Source: Aquincola sp.
GTDB taxonomy: Bacteria > Pseudomonadota > Gammaproteobacteria > Burkholderiales > Burkholderiaceae_C
Direction: 5' to 3'
Assembly: GCA_029884035.1 (NCBI GenBank)
Contig: JAOUIM010000094.1
Location: forward strand, 1-10,736
Length of the DNA: 10,736 nt
Positions 6,781 to 10,736 of this stretch are shown in pieces (positions within the stretch are counted from its first letter, which is position 1; each line of letters starts with the position of its first letter). The notes below the pieces were generated by a model, which was not told the DNA's origin, did not search any database, and saw only the letters and a program-made list of their open reading frames with translations. The translations under genes were made by a program, and so were the position numbers.

Positions 6781-8055
6781 TCAGTGCGCTGCGACCATGC
6801 GGCCGTAGCGGCGCTCGATGTAGTCCTCGACGATGCGATGGAATTCCTGCGCGATGCCATCGCCGCGCAGGGTCATCGCCTTCTTTCCATCGATGAACAC
6901 CGGCGCTGCCGGTGCCTCGCCCGTGCCGGGCAGACTGATGCCGATGTCGGCATGCTTGCTTTCGCCCGGGCCATTGACGATGCAGCCCATTACGGCGACC
7001 TTGAGGCCCTCGACGCCAGGGTACTTTGCCTTCCACACGGGCATCTGTGCGCGCAGAAAGTCGTCGATCTGCTTGGCCAGCTCCTGGAACGTGGTGCTCG
7101 TGGTGCGACCGCAGCCCGGGCAAGCCGTTACGCTCGGATTGAACGAACGCAAGCCGAGCGACTGCAGGATCTCGAGCGCCACCACGACCTCCTGGGTGCG
7201 AGCCTCACCGGGCTGCGGCGTCAGGCTGACGCGGATCGTGTCACCGATGCCCTCTTGCAGCAGCACCGCGAGCGCGGTGGCCGACGCCACCGTCCCCTTG
7301 GTACCCATTCCCGCCTCGGTCAACCCGAGGTGAAGCGCATAGTCGCAGCGCGCGGCCAGCGCACGATAGACCGTGATCAGGTCCTGAACGCCGCTGACCT
7401 TGCAACTGATGATGATCTGGTTGGGGTCGAGCCCCAGCTCGCGCGCGTAGCCGGCCGAGTCGAGCGCCGAGGTGACGAGTGCCTGCACCATGACCTGCTT
7501 CGCATCCCAAGGCTGGGCGCGCTTCGCGTTGTCGTCCATCAACGCGGCCAGAAGCTCCTGGTCGAGGCTGCCCCAGTTGACGCCGATGCGCACGCACTTG
7601 TCATGCTGGGCGGCGGCCTCGACCATCATCGCGAACTGGCGGTCGCGCTTGTCGCCCTTGCCGACGTTTCCCGGGTTGATCCTGTACTTCGACAGTGCGC
7701 GCGCCATCGCGGGATAGTCCGACAGCAGGCGGTGTCCGTTGTAGTGGAAGTCGCCCACCAGCGGCACGTCGATGCCCATGCGGTCGAGCTGATCGCGGAT
7801 ATGCGGTACCGCCCCGGCCGCCTCCGGCGTGTTGACGGTGATGCGCACCAGTTCCGAGCCGGCGGTCGCGAGTTCCTTGACCTGGATCGCGGTGGCGATC
7901 ACGTCGACGGTGTCGGTATTGGTCATCGATTGCACGCGAACCGGTGCATCGCCACCGATCGTGACCACATTGCCGCCCCAGGCGACCCGCGTCTGGCGCG
8001 AACGACGCGGCGCAGGGCGAGCCATCACGACCGACGAGAAATCCCTTTGATCCAT
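6781..8055 (-). CDS. ispG: IspG (GcpE), 4-hydroxy-3-methylbut-2-enyl diphosphate synthase
   Basis: IspG converts 2-C-methylerythritol 2,4-cyclodiphosphate to HMBPP in the MEP pathway, feeding isoprenoids such as undecaprenyl phosphate and quinones. The 424-residue product has a TIM-barrel part with VQSMTNTDT (41-49), VRITVN (70-75), DFHYNGHRLL (102-111) and RINPGNVG (125-132), followed by the [4Fe-4S] domain with TACPGCGRT (310-318) and GCIVNGPGE (357-365). Cluster ligands are Cys312, Cys315, Cys358 and Glu365, with the same spacing as E. coli Cys270, Cys273, Cys305 and Glu312. The longer beta-type sequence between these motifs is unbroken. The ATG (8053-8055) is 9 nt after the rodZ stop with GAGGG 6 nt upstream. 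The neighbouring rodZ and hisS match the usual proteobacterial order. Confidence 0.98.
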   Translation of the reverse strand: MDQRDFSSVVMARPAPRRSRQTRVAWGGNVVTIGGDAPVRVQSMTNTDTVDVIATAIQVKELATAGSELVRITVNTPEAAGAVPHIRDQLDRMGIDVPLVGDFHYNGHRLLSDYPAMARALSKYRINPGNVGKGDKRDRQFAMMVEAAAQHDKCVRIGVNWGSLDQELLAALMDDNAKRAQPWDAKQVMVQALVTSALDSAGYARELGLDPNQIIISCKVSGVQDLITVYRALAARCDYALHLGLTEAGMGTKGTVASATALAVLLQEGIGDTIRVSLTPQPGEARTQEVVVALEILQSLGLRSFNPSVTACPGCGRTTSTTFQELAKQIDDFLRAQMPVWKAKYPGVEGLKVAVMGCIVNGPGESKHADIGISLPGTGEAPAAPVFIDGKKAMTLRGDGIAQEFHRIVEDYIERRYGRMVAAH

Positions 8056-8061
8056 CGACCG

Positions 8062-8066
8062 CCCTC
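8062..8066 (-). promoter_or_regulatory. Shine-Dalgarno of ispG, overlapping the rodZ stop
   Basis: GAGGG on the minus strand lies 6 nt before the ispG ATG, and its GA is part of the rodZ TGA. A ribosome ending rodZ would stop on this site, so coupled initiation of ispG is likely. Confidence 0.65.
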
Positions 8067-8958
8067 AGTTGAGCTGAATGCGCGCCACGTTGCCGAGGGT
8101 GTTGGCACTCAGGTCCACGGGTTGGCCACGAAAACTGACCTGCGTGGCCGCGGCGTTGCCGATCGTCACGCGCAGTGGCAGCGCCCCGTCAAGGTCCACG
8201 GTTTCACCCGCCTCGACGTGTCTCGAGATCAAGTTCCGCCGCTGCGCATCCTGCACCTCGATCCAACTTTGTGCCGTGGCGCGCAGACGCAGCACGCCGT
8301 TGGAGTGACCCGGACTCGCTGCCGATGCGGCGGCATCCTGCGCGACCACCGGCTGTGACGCTGCGGCTTCCACCGCAGGCGCTGAACCGGCTGGTGCAGC
8401 CACCGCGCTCATCGGCACTTCCGTCACAGCCACGCCTGCAGCCGAAGCCGATGCGGGCGCGCCCGCCGTCACGGCGGTGGGGCGCGCCCGCCCCGACAAG
8501 ATCGAACGCCACGAGTCGGGCAGAAAGACGAGACCGACCGCCGCCGCGAGCACGAGCAAGGTGCCCCAGACGACCGGCCTGCGAATCCAGCTCCAGTCGG
8601 CCCCATCGTCGCGCCCGCTGCTCTCCCGGAACGGCGCGTTGATGCCCGCGCCCACCCGCGCAAGCCTCGGCGTGTCGACCGACTGCGGAAGCCGGTCGAG
8701 CACCGGCTGCGCGTCGATCTTCAATGCGCGGCACACGGCCTGTGCGAGTGCGCGCGCAAAGGTCAGGTCCGGCAGCTCGTCGTGACGGTCGCCCTCGAGC
8801 GCTTCGAGCTTGCGCTGCGGCACCTTGATCGCCGCGGCCAGTGCGGCGATGTGCATCCCGCGCTGCTCGCGTGCAGCTCGCAGCATCGATCCGGCGGTGA
8901 CGCCCAGACCTTCGGTGCCAATCGCTGGCCCTCCCGCGGCCCCGCCATGCTCACTCAT
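8065..8958 (-). CDS. rodZ: RodZ, cell-shape protein linking MreB to the membrane
   Basis: RodZ is a single-pass membrane protein whose cytosolic helix-turn-helix domain binds MreB and whose periplasmic part connects to the elongation machinery. The 297 residues show a glycine-rich N-terminus, an HTH_25-type domain (about 20-90) with LRAAREQRGMHIAALAAAIK (26-45) and VPQRKLEALEGD (46-57), one membrane helix (about 129-147), an Ala/Pro/Val-rich low-complexity periplasmic linker (about 158-218), and a C-terminal DUF4115 beta domain (222-297) with SWIEVQDAQRRNLISR (231-246). Domain order and length fit the family. The ATG at 8956-8958 lies inside the end of pilW (8-nt overlap) with GGGGG about 8 nt upstream. 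Despite the HTH fold it is not expected to act as an ordinary DNA-binding regulator. Confidence 0.95.
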   Translation of the reverse strand: MSEHGGAAGGPAIGTEGLGVTAGSMLRAAREQRGMHIAALAAAIKVPQRKLEALEGDRHDELPDLTFARALAQAVCRALKIDAQPVLDRLPQSVDTPRLARVGAGINAPFRESSGRDDGADWSWIRRPVVWGTLLVLAAAVGLVFLPDSWRSILSGRARPTAVTAGAPASASAAGVAVTEVPMSAVAAPAGSAPAVEAAASQPVVAQDAAASAASPGHSNGVLRLRATAQSWIEVQDAQRRNLISRHVEAGETVDLDGALPLRVTIGNAAATQVSFRGQPVDLSANTLGNVARIQLN

Positions 8959-9739
8959 CGATGCGCCCCCGGTCGTAGGCTAGGGCCTCGGGCGATTGCG
9001 GGAAGCGGCTGCGCAACTGGCGCGCGAAGTCTTCGACGCCGGCACGGTTGCCGATGCGGTGCTCGATGCGCAGTGCCAGCCAGAGCGTCTGCGCATTGGA
9101 CAGATCTTCGCGGGAGTTGACACGACGGATGTAGAAGCGCGCGCGCTCGTATTCGGCGCGCCGGTACAGCACCTCCGACAGGTTCAGTGCCGTGGTGGGA
9201 TTTGCTGGGTCGAGCTCGTAGGCCCGCGACAGCTTGCGCTCCGCGTCGGGCAACTTGTTCGCTCGGGCAAGGCACACGCCTTGCGCCATCAGTGATCGAC
9301 CCACGTCACGGTACTGGGGCTGCGCGATCGCCTGCTCGAAGAGTTCATCGGCCTCGGCGAAGCGGTTGCGCTGGCAGAGAAACCAGGCGCGGTTGTGCAT
9401 CGTGTCGGCATCGCGGGGATTGAGCGCCAGCGCCCGCTGGAAACTCTCGTCGGCAAGGCGCTCCTCGCCCATTGCGGCATAGATGAGGCCGCGCATGTTG
9501 TGCGCCGCCACCAGGTCGGGCCGCACCACAAGCGCCTGCTTGATCTCGTCGAGCGCTGTCTCGTACTGGCCTCGGCTGAAGTACAGACTCGCCAGTTCGA
9601 GACGAGGTGCCGCTCGGCGATCCGCGTCGGTCTGGTCGGACGCGGTGCGCAGCTCGGCAGCCGGCACACCCTGCACGGTGCCCTGCTGCGCGCACGCGGC
9701 GATCAGAACGGCCAGGATCGGGAGGACGAGGCGACGCAT
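8951..9739 (-). CDS. pilW: PilW/PilF, type IV pilus biogenesis TPR lipoprotein
   Basis: PilW (PilF in Pseudomonas) is an outer-membrane TPR lipoprotein that helps the PilQ secretin assemble and stabilises type IV pili. The 262 residues begin with a short lipoprotein signal peptide (1-15) and lipobox LIAAC, lipidated at Cys16. Tetratricopeptide repeats follow across about 43-240, for example LELASLYFSRGQYETALDEI (47-66), HNMRGLIYAAMGEERLADES (80-99), HNRAWFLCQRNRFAEADELF (115-134) and LNLSEVLYRRAEYERARFYI (185-204). The ATG at 9737-9739 is 3 nt after the rlmN stop with an AGG about 8 nt upstream. The rlmN-pilW-rodZ-ispG order is the standard context. The family also contains anonymous TPR lipoproteins, but context and lipobox favour this role. 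Confidence 0.93.
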   Translation of the reverse strand: MRRLVLPILAVLIAACAQQGTVQGVPAAELRTASDQTDADRRAAPRLELASLYFSRGQYETALDEIKQALVVRPDLVAAHNMRGLIYAAMGEERLADESFQRALALNPRDADTMHNRAWFLCQRNRFAEADELFEQAIAQPQYRDVGRSLMAQGVCLARANKLPDAERKLSRAYELDPANPTTALNLSEVLYRRAEYERARFYIRRVNSREDLSNAQTLWLALRIEHRIGNRAGVEDFARQLRSRFPQSPEALAYDRGRIDE

Positions 9740-9742
9740 GGT

Positions 9743-10736
9743 TCAGGCCTGTGCGGAGGGCGACGCCGCCTTGACCGGGATACGACGCAGGCGCTCGTGC
9801 ACGCGAGTGCGGTCCTGCACTTCGCCGGCGAGCTGGCCGCAGGCAGCGTCGATGTCGTCGCCGCGTGTCTTGCGCACGGTGGTCACGATGTCTGCATCCT
9901 GCAGACGCCGCGCGAACGCCGCAATACGCTCGCGCGGGGTGCGAGCGAGCCCCGAGGCCGGAAATGGATTGAACGGAATCAGGTTGAACTTGCAGGGCAC
10001 ACGCGCACCTCGCACGAGTTTGACGAGCGCATCGGCCTGCTCGATCGAGTCGTTCACGCCGTCGAGCATGCAGTACTCGAACGTGATGAAGTCGCGCGGC
10101 GCGGCATCAAGGTAGCGTCGGCACGCGCCCATGAGCTCGTCGAGTGGATGTTTACGGTTCAGCGGCACGAGATCGTCGCGCAGCGCGTCGTCGGGAGCGT
10201 GGAGCGAGACCGCCAGCGCCACCGGGCAATCCTGCCGAAGGCGATCGATCATGTGCACCATGCCAGAGGTCGACACGGTCACGCGCCGACGCGACAGGCC
10301 ATAGGCGTGATCGTCGAGCATGACACGCAGCGCAGGCACGAGCGCGGCATAGTTCTGCAGCGGCTCGCCCATGCCCATCATCACGACATTGGTAATGGCA
10401 CGCTCGCCGGCCTCTAGGTCCAGGCTGCGCCGCAACGCGTGCTCGGCGTGCCACAGCTGGCCGACGATCTCCCCGGTGCTCAGGTTGCGCGAAAAGCCCT
10501 GGTGACCGGTGGAGCAAAACCGGCATCCGACGGCGCAGCCAGCCTGCGAGGACACGCACAGCGTGCCGCGGTCGTCTTCGGGGATGAAGACGGCCTCGAT
10601 CGCATTGCCGGCGCCGACATCGAACAACCACTTGACCGTGCCATCAGCCGAGCGGTGCTCCGACAGCACGGGCAGCGGCGTGATCATGGCCGCGCTCGAG
10701 AGCTTGTCGCGCAGCGACCTCGCGAGGTCGCTCATC
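9743..10736 (-). CDS. rlmN: RlmN, dual rRNA/tRNA adenine C2 methyltransferase (5' end cut by window edge)
   Basis: RlmN is a radical-SAM enzyme that methylates C2 of A2503 in 23S rRNA and A37 of some tRNAs, using a methyl-cysteine intermediate. Numbering from the first Met in the window (codon at 10733-10735), the cluster motif CxxxCxxC is Cys67, Cys71, Cys74; GMGEP is 121-125; the two catalytic cysteines equivalent to E. coli Cys118 and Cys355 are Cys60 (TLC) and Cys299 (DAACGQLAGE). SLHAPDD (177-183) and NLIPFNPFP (251-259) are also typical. That Met aligns with about E. coli residue 59, so it is internal and some 58 N-terminal residues lie past the right edge. The stop is 3 nt before pilW. 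In related genomes ndk often precedes it. Confidence 0.97.
   Translation of the reverse strand, partial: MSDLARSLRDKLSSAAMITPLPVLSEHRSADGTVKWLFDVGAGNAIEAVFIPEDDRGTLCVSSQAGCAVGCRFCSTGHQGFSRNLSTGEIVGQLWHAEHALRRSLDLEAGERAITNVVMMGMGEPLQNYAALVPALRVMLDDHAYGLSRRRVTVSTSGMVHMIDRLRQDCPVALAVSLHAPDDALRDDLVPLNRKHPLDELMGACRRYLDAAPRDFITFEYCMLDGVNDSIEQADALVKLVRGARVPCKFNLIPFNPFPASGLARTPRERIAAFARRLQDADIVTTVRKTRGDDIDAACGQLAGEVQDRTRVHERLRRIPVKAASPSAQA

Noticed and set aside
2037..8358. Very long plus-strand open frames opposite der, bamB, yfgM/hisS and ispG (about 500-620 codons each)
   Set aside because: They lie exactly antisense to genes with clear families, their translations are rich in Arg/His/Ala/Pro without recognisable domains, and such open antisense frames are expected in GC-rich coding DNA.
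8158..8958. RodZ HTH domain as a transcription regulator
   Set aside because: The HTH is followed by a membrane helix, low-complexity linker and DUF4115, the RodZ layout, where the HTH binds MreB.
9395..10417. Plus-strand 340-codon frame opposite pilW and rlmN
   Set aside because: It crosses two well-supported minus-strand genes and shows no family signature; a GC-rich shadow frame.
10733..10735. ATG as the start of rlmN
   Set aside because: It corresponds to about residue 59 of E. coli RlmN, so the gene continues past the right edge.

Overview
This window is an ordinary-looking but information-dense piece of a bacterial chromosome, GC-rich and almost entirely coding, with every supported gene on the minus strand. 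Protein content and gene order (rlmN, pilW/pilF, rodZ, ispG, hisS, yfgM, bamB, der, hfq, hflX, hflK, in transcription order) match the conserved cluster known from Betaproteobacteria. Sequence details such as the Der first G domain with NKAE and the short, tail-less Der fit the order Burkholderiales. I cannot name a genus from sequence reading alone. No mobile element, CRISPR, tRNA, rRNA or phage-like gene is visible.

Layout in transcription order (right to left): rlmN (23S rRNA/tRNA A2503/A37 methyltransferase, missing about 58 N-terminal residues beyond the right edge); pilW/pilF (type IV pilus TPR lipoprotein); rodZ (MreB-anchoring cell-shape protein, overlapping pilW by 8 nt); ispG (Fe-S enzyme of the MEP isoprenoid pathway, Shine-Dalgarno sitting on the rodZ stop); hisS (histidyl-tRNA synthetase); yfgM (membrane-anchored TPR protein of the translocon); bamB (outer-membrane assembly lipoprotein, GTGA overlap with yfgM); der (double GTPase of 50S assembly); hfq (RNA chaperone); hflX (ribosome-splitting GTPase); hflK (membrane scaffold of FtsH, ATGA overlap with hflX, cut by the left edge).

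The genes fall into two themes: translation and RNA (rlmN, hisS, der, hfq, hflX) and the cell envelope (pilW, rodZ, ispG for undecaprenyl precursors, yfgM, bamB, hflK). Gaps are mostly 0 to 42 nt and several genes overlap, so a long polycistronic unit with translational coupling is likely. Only two gaps are long enough to carry control elements: bamB-der (83 nt) and der-hfq (81 nt).

No previously undescribed system stands out. The most interesting spot is the bamB-der spacer. It holds a 25-codon open frame that starts 1 nt after the bamB stop and ends 4 nt before the der GTG, a perfect 8-bp hairpin just upstream of the der start, and a short in-phase repeat of the bamB 3' end. Other points of note are four consecutive genes with non-ATG starts (bamB, der, hfq, hflX) and small hairpins before hisS and in the hfq leader.
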